A stretch of DNA of 64,000 nucleotides from Nocardia amikacinitolerans NBRC 108937 (GCF_001612615.1 NZ_BDAU01000014.1:1-64000); one strand, 5' to 3'. Shown: positions 18,302 to 30,273, counted from the stretch's first letter. Made by a program: numbers and translations. Notes: generated from the sequence alone by a model not told the origin.

Positions 18302-19462
18302 TCAAGCGCGAACGCTGAGTCCGACCTTCTGGAACTCCTTGAGGTCGGAGTACCCGGCCTTCGCCATCGAGCGGCGCAGACCGCCGACCAGGTTCAGCGA
18401 GCCGAACGGGTCGTCGGACGGTCCGAACAGCACACGCTCCAGGCTCGGGCGCACCTGCTCGGTGGACTCGCCGCCCAGGTCCCACGGATCGTCCACGTGC
18501 AGCAGCGAACCGCGCGGCACCGACGGGTGCGCGGCGGCCGACGGCCAGTACCAGCCGCGACCGGGCGCCTCCGCGGCCAGCGCCAGCGGCACCCCGAGCA
18601 TGGCGGCGTCGGCGCCGCAGGCGATCGCCTTGGCCAGCTGACCGGAGGTCGCGATGTCGCCGTCGGCGATGACGTGCACGTAGCGGCCGCCGGTCTCGTC
18701 CAGGTAGTCGCGGCGCGCGGCCGCGGCGTCGGCGATGGCGGTGGCCATCGGCACCCCGATGCCGAGCACCTCGCCGGTGGTGGTCGCGCCCGGGTAGGAG
18801 CCGTAGCCGACGATCACGCCCGCGGCGCCGGTGCGCATCAGGTGCAGGGCGGTGCGGTGGTCGCTGACACCGCCGGCGACCACGGGCACGTCCAGCTCGG
18901 CGATGAAGGTCTTCATGTTCAGCGGCTCGCCGTCACCGACGTGCTCGGCGGAAATGATGGTGCCGTGCACGACGAGCAGGTCGATGCCCGCCTGCAACAG
19001 GGCGGGCGTCAGCGTGCGTGCGTTCTGCGGGCTGACCCGCACGGCGACGGTCACGCCCGCCGCGCGCACCTCGGCCACCGCGGCCGCCAGCAGATCCGGC
19101 TGCATCGGCGCGGCGTGCAACTCCTGCAACATGGCGACAGCGCGCTCGTAGCCGCCCTTGCCGACCAGCTCCAGCAGCTGATCGATCTTCGCCTCGACAT
19201 CGGCGTGCCTGGCCCACAGGCCCTCGCCGTTGATCACGCCGAGCCCGCCGAGACGGCCGAGCTCGATGGCGAACTTCGGCGACACCAGGGCGTCGGTCGG
19301 ATGCGCGAGGAACGGAATCTCGAACCGGTAGGCGTCGAGCTGCCAAGCCAGCGACACCTGCTTCGACGAGCGGGTACGCCGCGAGGGAACGATGTCGACA
19401 TCGTCCAGTTCGTAGGTACGCCGGGCCGTCCGGCCCATGCCGATCTCGACCATGTCGCGCAC
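18302..19462 (-). CDS. guaB3: GuaB3 family IMP dehydrogenase-related protein
   Basis: A 386-residue TIM-barrel protein of the GuaB3 family, IMP dehydrogenase-like but without CBS domains. It begins MVEIGMGRTARRTYELDDVDIVPSRRTRSSKQV and has phosphate-binding loops such as VPVVAGGVSDHRTALHLMRTGAAGVIVG and VIADGDIATSGQLAKAIACGADAAMLG. The canonical catalytic GSxCTT loop of GuaB is not seen, so the exact reaction should not be assumed, although the family is tied to purine interconversion. The GTG start at 19462 has a good ribosome-binding site (AAAGGACAG). It follows guaB on the same strand after a 443-bp spacer with large repeats. Confidence 0.93.
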   Translation of the reverse strand: MRDMVEIGMGRTARRTYELDDVDIVPSRRTRSSKQVSLAWQLDAYRFEIPFLAHPTDALVSPKFAIELGRLGGLGVINGEGLWARHADVEAKIDQLLELVGKGGYERAVAMLQELHAAPMQPDLLAAAVAEVRAAGVTVAVRVSPQNARTLTPALLQAGIDLLVVHGTIISAEHVGDGEPLNMKTFIAELDVPVVAGGVSDHRTALHLMRTGAAGVIVGYGSYPGATTTGEVLGIGVPMATAIADAAAARRDYLDETGGRYVHVIADGDIATSGQLAKAIACGADAAMLGVPLALAAEAPGRGWYWPSAAAHPSVPRGSLLHVDDPWDLGGESTEQVRPSLERVLFGPSDDPFGSLNLVGGLRRSMAKAGYSDLKEFQKVGLSVRA

Positions 19463-19485
19463 TTGTCTGTCCTTTCGGGGTTGTT

Positions 19486-19633
19486 GGCGCGCTGGCGCGC
19501 GCGTGTTCGCGGCCGTGTCTTCGGCGCGCTGGCGCGCGCGTGTTCGCGGCCTTTATGTCTCGCTTCCGAGCGGTCGAGACTCGCGACTTCGTCGCATGCG
19601 CTTCGACCGCTCGGAAGCGAGACGGCCGCGAAC
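19486..19633. repeat. Direct repeat and long hairpin in the guaB-guaB3 spacer
   Basis: A 29-bp direct repeat (19486-19514 and 19523-19551, beginning GGCGCGCTGGCGCGCGCGTG) is followed by a perfect 21-bp inverted repeat (19557-19577 and 19603-19623, loop 25 nt). The pairing extends through GTTCGCGGCC near 19542 and GGCCGCGAAC at 19624-19633, with a 5-nt bulge. The rest of the 443-bp spacer between guaB and guaB3 contains no recognisable gene. Confidence 0.85.
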
Positions 19634-19905
19634 GGGCTCGTAAGACTCGCCCTCGGGGTGGTCGGGAGGGGTGCGCCCGGTCCAGGCGCTTCGACTCGCG
19701 AACAGGTTAATCATGCACGGTTCACCGGGGCCGGATGCAATCGCGTCCGGCGCTGCGCACGAAATCGGAGTCGGCACCGCGCTCGGCTGTCGGACCACCT
19801 GCGCCGCGCTCAGCTATCGGACCCCTGTGCCGCAGGAGGTTCTCCGGCCACGAGTCACCAGTGGCGGCCGGACCAACGCTTTGGATCCGGCCGCGCCCGG
19901 CTGCG

Positions 19906-21540
<1,635 letters not shown>

Positions 21541-21730
21541 TCAGCGTGTCGAGAACTGCCCGGCGCCTGACACCCATGGTATCTGTCCCGCAAACTCGTC
21601 GATGAACTGCCCGATGGCGACGCCGAAGCAAGTGCGTCCACCGACCGCACGGCCGCGGGTACGCCGCGACGGCGAAACTGGCACCCTACATAGCTGGCGC
21701 AGACCACCCTGTTCTGCGTACCGTGGGTGT

Positions 21731-22144
21731 GTGCGTGACCATCTACCACCTGGCTTGCCGCCGGATCCGTTCGCCGGAGACCCCTCCGACCCGTCCGCCG
21801 CGCTCGACGCCATCGAGCCCGGCGAACCGCTGGATCCCCACGAGCGCCTTGCGGTCGAGGAGGATCTCGCCGACCTCGCGGTCTACGAAGCGCTACTGGC
21901 GCACCGCGGAATCCGCGGGCTGGTCGTCAGCTGCGAGGACTGCCGACAGGACCATTACCACGACTGGGACATGTTGCGCGCCAACCTGCTTCAGTTGCTG
22001 GTCGACGGCACGGTGCGGCCGCACGAGCCGGCCTACGATCCGACGCCGGAGGCGTACGTCACCTGGGATTACTGCCGGGGCTACGCGGACGCGTCGATGA
22101 ACGAAGCCTTCCACGGCGACGGGTTCGACGGCTTCGACAGCTGA
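21731..22144 (+). CDS. DUF5319 family conserved protein
   Basis: A 137-residue soluble, acidic protein. It resembles the actinobacterial DUF5319 family and occupies the position of M. tuberculosis Rv3412, divergent from guaB. The most distinctive stretch is VVSCEDCRQDHYHDWDMLRANLLQLL, with paired Cys and several His/Asp that could bind a metal. The C-terminus continues YVTWDYCRGYADASMNEAFHGD. The GTG at 21731 starts VRDHLPPGLPPDPFAGDPSD, where the conserved sequence begins. Function is unknown. Confidence 0.85.
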   Translation: MRDHLPPGLPPDPFAGDPSDPSAALDAIEPGEPLDPHERLAVEEDLADLAVYEALLAHRGIRGLVVSCEDCRQDHYHDWDMLRANLLQLLVDGTVRPHEPAYDPTPEAYVTWDYCRGYADASMNEAFHGDGFDGFDS

Positions 22145-22176
22145 TCCCGCGGTTCCCACACCCGAAAACGACGAAA

Positions 22177-22194
22177 GCCGACCCGCCGGTCGGC
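22177..22194 (+). terminator. Possible terminator hairpin
   Basis: A 7-bp stem GCCGACC/GGTCGGC with a 4-nt loop, 32 bp after the DUF5319 stop and before the convergent rsdA gene. No U tract is present, so the call is tentative. Confidence 0.45.
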
Positions 22195-22353
22195 AATCGG
22201 TCGACGCGCGAATACTCGCGTGATACCAAACGCGACACGCCCGAACGTGTGCGGGATTCTTCCGGGGTGTCGTTCGACACCTAGATCACGGTGGGATGTC
22301 TACCAGCGATGCGGTCGGCCGCCGCTCGATGGTGAACTCGCTTACGCCCGAAC

Positions 22354-23463
22354 TCAGTTGGTCGGGATCGAGCCGCCGGGCAGGCTCGGAACGATGACCG
22401 TGCCCGGCCCGTCCTCCACCACCGGCGACCGCGTCGCGGGCTGAGTCGGCGGTTCCGCGGAATCGGCGCTCGGCACGACCACCGTCGTCGGCAGCTGCGT
22501 CGTTGGCGGCGACTGCGTCGGCGGCTCCTCGACGGGCGCCGTGTTGTTCGGCACGGTGGTGACCGGCGGCTGCGTCGTCGGCCTTGTGGGTTGCGTCGGC
22601 GGCAGGCTCGGCTCCACGGCCACGGTGGTCGGCGGCGTCGTCGCCGACACCGGCGGCACCATCTGGTTCGTGTTGGTGGTCTCCTGCGCAGGCTGCGTCG
22701 TCGTCGGAGGAGTGGTACCGGTGGTGCCGCTCGGCCGTGGCTGAGTCGACGTGACCGCCTCCTCGAGCGCGGCCGCCGCCTCCGGAGAGATGCCGCGGAG
22801 CTGCGTCAGCAGCCGTTGCCACTCGGACTGCAGATCCTGCTTCTTGCCGGAGTCGCTGACCTGGTCGACGTTCACCGACGCCCGCTCAAGCAGTGCTTTC
22901 GCCTGCGCCGGGTTGTTCTGGGCCAGTGCGCGTTCGGCCTGGTCCAGCTCGTTGCCCGCGCGCTGCACCACGGTGGTCTGCGCCTGCTCGCTGAACACGA
23001 CCTCCTTGACCCGCCAGAGCGGATCGCCGGGCTCGGCGCTGTAGGAGAACGCCGTCACACCGCCGAAGACGAGTGCCAATGCGGCCGCGGTACCCGCGAT
23101 CGGACCGACAAGCCGAAGACGGCCTCGGTTGACTGCGCCGACTCGAACCTTGCGCGCGCCGATCTCCTGGTTGACCGCGGCTACGACCGCGTCCAGATCC
23201 GGATCTCCCGGTAGCGGCGGCGTAATCAGTTCCGCGCGCCAATCCGCGAGTAGGGCGGCGAGCTGAAACTCCTCCGCACTGTCGGTCTGTACCGGTCCAT
23301 CGCTGGCGATGGCGTCGATCAGAGCATCGTCGCGGCGTACCGCTGCGATGTCCACCGGTCCGGTGTCACCAGTCCCCCCGGCGTAGGGACCGCTGTTTCG
23401 CGATCCACGTCGCGCCTTCCAGTCACCCCGACCGCGCTCGCCATCCCTAGCCATACATTTCAC
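22354..23463 (-). CDS. rsdA: RsdA-like anti-sigma-D factor
   Basis: About 369 residues. The cytoplasmic N-terminus has the sigma-binding region DALIDAIASDGPVQTDSAEEFQLAALLADWRAELI. One transmembrane helix follows (about 133-152, LVGPIAGTAAALALVFGGVTAF), then an extracellular part with helical SEQAQTTVVQRAGNELDQAE and a long Thr/Pro/Gln-rich tail ending VIVPSLPGGSIPTN. It matches RsdA, the membrane anti-sigma factor of SigD, whose release depends on regulated proteolysis in mycobacteria. The gene overlaps the end of sigD: either ATG at 23463 or the one at 23454 inside ATGGCTAG could be used, giving translational coupling. Confidence 0.88.
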   Translation of the reverse strand: MKCMARDGERGRGDWKARRGSRNSGPYAGGTGDTGPVDIAAVRRDDALIDAIASDGPVQTDSAEEFQLAALLADWRAELITPPLPGDPDLDAVVAAVNQEIGARKVRVGAVNRGRLRLVGPIAGTAAALALVFGGVTAFSYSAEPGDPLWRVKEVVFSEQAQTTVVQRAGNELDQAERALAQNNPAQAKALLERASVNVDQVSDSGKKQDLQSEWQRLLTQLRGISPEAAAALEEAVTSTQPRPSGTTGTTPPTTTQPAQETTNTNQMVPPVSATTPPTTVAVEPSLPPTQPTRPTTQPPVTTVPNNTAPVEEPPTQSPPTTQLPTTVVVPSADSAEPPTQPATRSPVVEDGPGTVIVPSLPGGSIPTN

Positions 23464-24025
23464 CTGCCCTCGCCACTTGTGACTTCAGTTTCGCGAGTGC
23501 CCTGTGTTGGGCCACCCGTATCGCGCCCGCCGTACTGCCCACGGCGACCGCGGTTTCTTCCGCTGACAAACCCATGACCAATCGCAGGATCAGGATCTCT
23601 CGATGCTTTTCGGGAAGCGTCGCAAGCAAACGGTTCATCTGCCTGCTGGTTTCCGATTCGAGAGCGCGCTGCTCCGGTCCTTGGTCGGTGGATATGACAT
23701 CTGGTACTTCGGCCATCGCCTCCGCCTTGTTACGGGCGGCGTTGCGGTGTGCGTCGGCGACCTTGTGCGAAGCGATTCCGTATACGAAGGCCATGAAGGG
23801 CCTGCCCTGGTCTTGATACCTGGGCAAGGCTGTCATCACGGCCAGACATACCTCCTGCGCAACGTCGTCCGCGGAGAGCTGTCCACGCTCCGCCGCGCCG
23901 ATACGCGCGCGGCAGTACCGGACAACCAGCGGGCGGATCAGCTCTAGTACCTGAGCTAAAGCGGATCTGTCGCCCTGCGCTGCGGCAGCGACGGCGAGGT
24001 CCAACTCTTCGCCCGTGTGCGTCAT
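23447..24025 (-). CDS. sigD: ECF sigma factor SigD
   Basis: A 192-residue ECF sigma factor. The region-2 core is DDVAQEVCLAVMTALPRYQDQGRPFMAFVYGIASHKVADAHRNAA. Region 4 is LPEKHREILILRLVMGLSAEETAVAVGSTAGAIRVAQHRALAKL. The sequence and its pairing with an RsdA-like gene match mycobacterial SigD, which controls stationary-phase, lipid and ribosomal functions. The ATG at 24025 (MTHTGEELD) is preferred because conserved sequence begins there; an in-frame start lies 11 codons upstream. The stop overlaps rsdA by 8 to 17 bp. Confidence 0.92.
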   Translation of the reverse strand: MTHTGEELDLAVAAAAQGDRSALAQVLELIRPLVVRYCRARIGAAERGQLSADDVAQEVCLAVMTALPRYQDQGRPFMAFVYGIASHKVADAHRNAARNKAEAMAEVPDVISTDQGPEQRALESETSRQMNRLLATLPEKHREILILRLVMGLSAEETAVAVGSTAGAIRVAQHRALAKLKSQVARAGEMYG

Positions 24026-24170
24026 CGTCAGAGATATTCCTGGCGTTACAAGTGGCACTGGCCCGATGACCTGTGCTTCCGCCGAAGCGGCGGAACGGAT
24101 CTAACAATAGCGATAGACAGCGCGGAACCGAGCAACATGGTCACTTGTCTCGCTGACGCGGCGTCGGCGG

Positions 24171-24983
24171 CTACGGCGTGCCCGGTGGCCGAAAACGCCC
24201 GCCACGACGGGCTATTCCGGCCGCGCACCGTTCGGCCTCGCCCGCGGCGTCCGGATCGGACAGCCCGGAACGCAGCATCGCGCACGCCCAGCGCAGCGGG
24301 AGCAGATCGTGCTCGCGACACTCGGCCGCGACCGTGTCGGCAAGCGCGCGGGAGTGTTCCAAGTCACCCGAAGCGGCCGTCGCGGCGGCGACGAGGAGGA
24401 GGGACTTGACGCGGTGCCGCACCGAGGGCGCGACCTCGGCGAGTGCCAAGGCTTCCCGCGCGTGCGGCAGCGCCTCGCCTGCCGCACCGGACGCCAACGC
24501 CGTCTCGGCGCTGACCCAGTGCCAGCGGATCCAGGCCCGCCATCGCAACCCGTCCGGATCGAGGGCGGCGCGGCTCCGGTCGAGCAGTCGCCGCGCCAGC
24601 GCGAGGCGGCCCGCCCCGAGCGCGTCGGCGGCCAAACCGGTGAGCGCATCGCAGACCGCGTCCGTTCGGTCCGGCGCGGAACCGGTCGGCGGGATGGGTT
24701 GGCGTGCGCCGCCGGGCAACGCCAGCGCGGCGGCTCTGCCGTCCGGGCCCGAAGCCGCGACATGCCAGCCGAGTTGGCGCAGCAGCGAGCCCTCGGTGCT
24801 CGCGGCGAGCGAGAGCAAGACCGGATCGGTCGTCCGCCGCCGCACCGCGGCCAATTCCGCGCGGGCCGCGGCGTAGCGGCCCTGCCCGCCGAGAAGCACC
24901 GCCCGGTGCCACGAACTCAGGGCGTCCGGCGCATCCGGCAACTCGGCAGCGGCGAGGCCCGGACGAGCACCGAAGGCTCCCAT
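24171..24983 (-). CDS. Helical-repeat (TPR-like) protein, Rv3415c position
   Basis: About 270 residues, rich in Ala, Leu and Arg. It is made of repeated antiparallel helices in the style of TPR domains, such as AVLLGGQGRYAAARAELAAVRRRT, GRLALARRLLDRSRAAL and AAGEALPHAREALALAEVAP. It has no signal peptide, membrane segment or catalytic motif. It lies upstream of sigD on the same strand, the position of Rv3415c in M. tuberculosis, and may be a protein-interaction scaffold. The ATG at 24983 was chosen, but a GTG at 25031 is also possible; neither has a strong Shine-Dalgarno. The function is unknown. Confidence 0.75.
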   Translation of the reverse strand: MGAFGARPGLAAAELPDAPDALSSWHRAVLLGGQGRYAAARAELAAVRRRTTDPVLLSLAASTEGSLLRQLGWHVAASGPDGRAAALALPGGARQPIPPTGSAPDRTDAVCDALTGLAADALGAGRLALARRLLDRSRAALDPDGLRWRAWIRWHWVSAETALASGAAGEALPHAREALALAEVAPSVRHRVKSLLLVAAATAASGDLEHSRALADTVAAECREHDLLPLRWACAMLRSGLSDPDAAGEAERCAAGIARRGGRFRPPGTP

Positions 24984-25652
24984 AGCGAGGACTTCATATC
25001 GGACATCCACCGTCGGAACTGGCGCGAACACGGGCGAACTCTATACCGAGCGCGAGCGACGACGGCGCGTAGTAAAAGCGCGTCCGCGCCCCTGGCAACT
25101 TGTCAGCATTTCTGGTACGACGCCCATGTTTCCATCAGGTAAATCTCGTGTCGGCATTGCGAGATCATCCGCGCCACAAATTCACGCGCGTTTCGCGCAA
25201 TTAACCTCTGCGCCCCGTTTCCGCCATCTAGAAGACCCTCGCGGACGGCCCGCGCGGTGGCCACCGTCACGGCGGTTATCTGTCCCTCACAGGACCAGTA
25301 ACCTGTGAGCTCTCCCAAAAAAGTCGGTCTACCTGCGGAAACAGGCACATACCTCGGACAGCGCCAGTCCAGCCACGTACTGGCCAACCGAACAGTATCA
25401 CCGGAACCCACGTTAAAAGTAAACAGCGGGTAGGTTAAATCTCGCCATTGGAGATTTGGAAAACCGGTGCGTCGAACTATTGACGGAATTTCGCGGCTGC
25501 CCCTAACGTAACTCATCGCCACGGACGGCGCCGCGCGAAATTGCAGCGACCGGAAGGGCGACCGCGGGACGCCGCCGATCGCATGCGTCCCGCAACTGTT
25601 GCAGACAAACTGCTCGACAACGCCGACGAGCTCGCATTACGAGGAGTTCACC
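24984..25652. other. Long regulatory region upstream of whiB3
   Basis: About 670 bp with visibly lower GC than its neighbours between divergent genes. An 8-bp hairpin CTCACAGG/CCTGTGAG lies at 25286-25309, followed by CTCTCCCAAAA on the plus strand. A minus-strand open frame (25103-25522) is present but its protein lacks family features and its codon use is atypical. The stretch probably carries the whiB3 promoter and leader. Confidence 0.5.
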
Positions 25653-25946
25653 ATGCCCATGCCGACCCACCTCCCCGGACCGAACGCCGACGTCTGGGAC
25701 TGGCAGATGCGAGGTTCCTGCCGAGGCGTGGACTCCGCCGTGTTCTTCCATCCCGACGGCGAGCGCGGGCGCGCACGCACCGCGCGCGAGATGCGGGCCA
25801 AGGAGATCTGCCGCGCCTGCCCGGTGCTCATGCAGTGCCGCAGCCACGCGCTGAAAGTCAGCGAGCCCTACGGCATCTGGGGCGGCATGTCGGAGACCGA
25901 GCGCGAGATGCACGCGCGGCGCAACCGCCGCCGCATGGCCGTCTGA
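25653..25946 (+). CDS. whiB3: WhiB3-type iron-sulfur transcriptional regulator
   Basis: A 97-residue Wbl protein. Four cysteines (23, 53, 56 and 62, in GSCRG and ICRACPVLMQC) bind a [4Fe-4S] cluster. The turn EPYGIWGGMSETERE and the basic tail RRNRRRMAV are the DNA/partner-binding end. The N-terminus LPGPNADVWDWQMRG closely resembles mycobacterial WhiB3, a redox and NO sensor that controls lipid and virulence genes with SigA. The ATG at 25653 has a perfect Shine-Dalgarno (GAGGAG, 6 bp away). Its position before groEL1 matches M. tuberculosis, except that a sigma-K-like pair sits between. Confidence 0.95.
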   Translation: MPMPTHLPGPNADVWDWQMRGSCRGVDSAVFFHPDGERGRARTAREMRAKEICRACPVLMQCRSHALKVSEPYGIWGGMSETEREMHARRNRRRMAV

Positions 25947-25954
25947 GCAGCGAC

Positions 25955-25971
25955 CACCCGGCGCCCGGGTG
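25955..25971 (+). terminator. Possible whiB3 terminator
   Basis: A 7-bp stem CACCCGG/CCGGGTG with a 3-nt loop, 8 bp after the whiB3 stop. The stem is short and lacks a U tract. Confidence 0.4.
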
Positions 25972-26346
25972 CCGAAAACGCGAATCCGCGACCCATCCGC
26001 ATCGCGCGGCGCGCCGAATGCCTAGCAAATAACCGGCCACTGAAACACCAGATGCACGATCACCGGCCGAACCGTGTCGGCACACCGCTGTCGCAGTTCG
26101 GAACCGACGCTGACGCGCGGCATCAGGCGGTCACCACCGCTGTATCCCGCGGTCGCGGCGAGCAGAAGCCGCACGGTTGTCGGCCCGGTGGCGAGCGGTA
26201 GCTGTTGGCGTGTCACATCTGAATTCGCCCGGCGTTTGGGAGTTCACCGCAAAGTAGCTGAGCTGCTTGCGGTTTGCTGGCACCCCACTGGAAGGAGGCG
26301 ATAGCGGCACGCTACGGTAGTGACCGATGACACAGAATGGAGCGTT
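25972..26346. other. Promoter-containing region before the SigK-like gene
   Basis: A 375-bp gap with no convincing gene. A strong ribosome-binding-like GAAGGAGGCG lies at 26291-26300, but it is 20 bp from the GTG at 26320, too far for normal use. Another small frame or a different start cannot be excluded. Confidence 0.45.
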
Positions 26347-26985
26347 GTGACAACGCGGCCGCCAGCCGCAGAGGGCGACTCGTTCCGAAGAGAAGCCTTC
26401 CCACCGAGTGTGGATTCTGCGGTGTCGGCACGCGCAGCCGAAAGCATCGAACTAGCCGCTCTCCTGCACCGTTGCGGCCAGTCCGATCAGGAAGCTTTCG
26501 CCGAACTGTACGACCGGACGTGCGCGCGCGTGTTCGGTCTGGTGCTCCGGGTGCTGCACGATCCGGGGTACGCGGAGGAGACCACGCAAGAGGTGTATCT
26601 CCAGCTCTGGCGTACCGCAGCCAGCTTCGACCCCGCGAAGGGGTCGGCGGTGACGTGGTTGATGACGCTCGCCCATCGGCGCGCGGTCGACCGGGTCCGC
26701 GCCGAGCAAGCCCATACCCAACGGGAAGTCGCCTACGGGATAAGGGTTCTCGGCAACGAGTTCGACGAGGTGACCGAAGAGGTCGAGCGCAGGCTCGAAC
26801 AACAGGCGGTCCTCGAAGGACTCACCGGCCTCACGGAAACCCAGCGAGAAGCCATCTCGCTGGCCTACTACGGCGGCCGGACCTATGCGGAGGTGGCAAC
26901 CTACCTCGGCGTAGGGTTACCGACCGTTAAGTCCCGGATTCGGGATGGATTGACACGACTGAAGAAAAGTTTGGGGGTGACGTGA
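26347..26985 (+). CDS. SigK-like ECF sigma factor
   Basis: About 212 residues. Region 2 is EAFAELYDRTCARVFGLVLRVLHDPGYAEETTQEVYLQLWRTAASFDPAKGSAVTWLMTLAHRRAVDRVR, strongly like SigK. Region 4 is LTETQREAISLAYYGGRTYAEVATYLGVGLPTVKSRIRDGLTRLKK. I prefer the GTG at 26347, which has GGAG 4 bp upstream, over the GTG at 26320. A short RskA-like anti-sigma gene starts one base after the stop. In M. tuberculosis sigK is elsewhere, so this pair, placed between whiB3 and groEL1, is a different arrangement. Orthology to SigK is by family resemblance only. Confidence 0.88.
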   Translation: MTTRPPAAEGDSFRREAFPPSVDSAVSARAAESIELAALLHRCGQSDQEAFAELYDRTCARVFGLVLRVLHDPGYAEETTQEVYLQLWRTAASFDPAKGSAVTWLMTLAHRRAVDRVRAEQAHTQREVAYGIRVLGNEFDEVTEEVERRLEQQAVLEGLTGLTETQREAISLAYYGGRTYAEVATYLGVGLPTVKSRIRDGLTRLKKSLGVT

Positions 26986-26986
26986 G

Positions 26987-27238
26987 ATGAACGAAGCCCA
27001 GATCGATCTCGCGCACACCGTCGCGCTCGGATCGATCGACGACGAAGACCATCACGCGGTTCAGGAATTGCTCGACGGCGAGGACCCGGTGCTACGCGCC
27101 GAGTTCCTCGTAGAGGTGCAACAGGCCAAGGACGCTTTGACCGCGCTCGCGGCGGTGACGGCCACCGCGCCGCCCGCCGCGCTCCGGGCTCGGTTGCTCG
27201 CGGCCATCGCCGCCGAGCAACCCCCGGTCGCCTCCTGA
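26987..27238 (+). CDS. Short RskA-like anti-sigma domain protein
   Basis: An 83-residue soluble protein. Its sequence (DLAHTVALGSIDDEDHHAVQ, then EVQQAKDALTALAAVTATAPPAALRARLLAAIAAEQPP) matches only the N-terminal sigma-binding domain of RskA-type anti-sigma factors. Normal RskA proteins run to about 230-250 residues, with a transmembrane helix and an extracellular domain; here the frame stops right after the domain. The following 220 bp encode no hydrophobic stretch I could see. It starts one base after the sigma-factor stop, so the two should be co-translated. It is either a naturally cytosolic inhibitor or a truncated membrane anti-sigma. Confidence 0.82.
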   Translation: MNEAQIDLAHTVALGSIDDEDHHAVQELLDGEDPVLRAEFLVEVQQAKDALTALAAVTATAPPAALRARLLAAIAAEQPPVAS

Positions 27239-27413
27239 GCGACGATTACCCGCCGCGGCTCGCCGCGTCCGGCGCGCGTCGACGCGCGGCCCGGTTTCCG
27301 CTTCGGCGACCTCGCGCGCTCCCGCGCCGCGCTCCTCACCTCGAGGCAGCGGCGCCGTTGAGCCCTCGCCGATCTCCGCCGACCTGATCACTCGCCAAAG
27401 CCCTCGAATACCC

Positions 27414-27449
27414 AAAGGCCCCCGAATGCGGATGCACCCGGGGGCCTTT
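27414..27449. terminator. Bidirectional terminator
   Basis: A perfect 11-bp stem AAAGGCCCCCG/CGGGGGCCTTT with a 14-nt loop, between the convergent sigma/anti-sigma genes and groEL. The A-rich and T-rich stem ends act as short tracts for both directions. Confidence 0.85.
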
Positions 27450-27464
27450 CGCACGCTCGTCGCG

Positions 27465-29197
<1,733 letters not shown>

Positions 29198-29257
29198 ACG
29201 ACTCGATCCCGGGCGTGGCCGGGAAGCGCGGTCCGGTCCGGACCACGCCGAGCGCGG

Positions 29258-29560
29258 TCACTTGCTGACGACAGCCAGCACGTCGCGCGCGGACAGGATC
29301 AGGTACTCCTCGCCCTGGTACTTGATCTCCGTGCCGCCGTACTTGCTGTAGATGACGACGTCGCCCTCCTGGACATCCAGCGGGATGCGCTTCTCGCCCT
29401 CGTCGTCCCAGCGGCCGGGGCCGACGGCGACGACGGTGCCTTCCTGCGGCTTCTCCTTCGCCGTGTCCGGGATGACCAGGCCGGAGGCCGTCGTCGTCTC
29501 GGCCTCGTTGGCCTGGACGAGGATCTTGTCCTCGAGCGGCTTGATGTTCACGCTCGCCAC
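29258..29560 (-). CDS. groES: Co-chaperonin GroES (Cpn10)
   Basis: A 100-residue co-chaperonin that caps the GroEL ring. The sequence [55 protein letters not shown] contains the mobile loop ([11 protein letters not shown]). The C-terminal block [40 protein letters not shown] is complete. The length is exactly that of the family. It is the first gene of the groES-groEL1 transcript. A CIRCE element about 200 bp upstream indicates HrcA-type heat-shock repression. Confidence 0.97.
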   Translation of the reverse strand: MASVNIKPLEDKILVQANEAETTTASGLVIPDTAKEKPQEGTVVAVGPGRWDDEGEKRIPLDVQEGDVVIYSKYGGTEIKYQGEEYLILSARDVLAVVSK

Positions 29561-30273
29561 GTTGAGCCCTCCACTTTCAGGGGATTTACGGTCGTCCGGA
29601 ACTGTTGTCCCGGACCATCGGTTCGGTCACGGTGCTGACCCTGCGCATAGCCCCGTCGTCGCGGGTGCCGGGACCCCTGCTCAGTAGTCACAACTGCTGA
29701 CATCCGGCGAACGCGTAGCGTGGACGGTTGCCCGGCCGATCGTGTTCACCAGTGCCACTAGCACTCTATACATGAGAGTGCCAGCGCTCAAGGGCGGGCG
29801 GTGCCAATCCGCGTCGATGTCCTCCGACACGCCCGGCCGTTCCGGCTTCCGCCGACCAAGGTTCGCCGCCCCAGGGCCTCGGGGCTTTCCATTGGTTCGC
29901 GAAATCTGTAACGTTCGGATAACGGATTGTGACAGTATTAGCGACGGTCGTTCCTCGGTCCGCCATGTTCATCACGAACCGGCGTCCGCGGGAGGCATCG
30001 AGCGTCACGAAAGAACCAGCACATCGTCACAGGTAGTACTGCGTCACAGGTAGCACAGCTGCACCGGTTGCACATCGTCACAGATTCCGTTGCGCCACAA
30101 AGCTTCACCCAGAGGGCAAGTCCACACGTGATCCAAGGCCGGTTCCCGCGACCCACCCGGACGGCGGTCCGGCCGGATCCCGAGTCCGGATCGCTCGCCG
30201 ACAAGGCGACGGTGCGGAAGTCCATTCGAGATGGTCGGCGACACGATGACCATCCGCTCGAAGGGAGGTGAAC
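29561..30273. other. Divergent regulatory region between groES and the Hsp70-like gene
   Basis: About 710 bp. Its groES-proximal part contains the CIRCE element. The part before 30274 holds an excellent ribosome-binding site (GGAGGTG at 30264-30270). A run of short, partly repetitive phrases containing CGTCACAG (around 30022, 30043, 30074) occurs in the middle, of unknown meaning. No credible gene was found. Confidence 0.5.
29758..29784. promoter_or_regulatory. CIRCE heat-shock operator
   Basis: The sequence CTAGCACTC, 9 bp, GAGTGCCAG matches the CIRCE consensus TTAGCACTC-N9-GAGTGCTAA closely, including the invariant GCACTC/GAGTGC core. It is the binding site of HrcA, the repressor of groESL heat-shock operons. 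It lies about 200 bp upstream of the groES start, which implies a long 5' leader if the promoter overlaps the site. Confidence 0.9.

Noticed and set aside
25103..25522. 139-codon minus-strand frame upstream of whiB3
   Set aside because: No ribosome-binding site or recognised family, and its composition differs from local genes; kept only as part of the regulatory-region entry.
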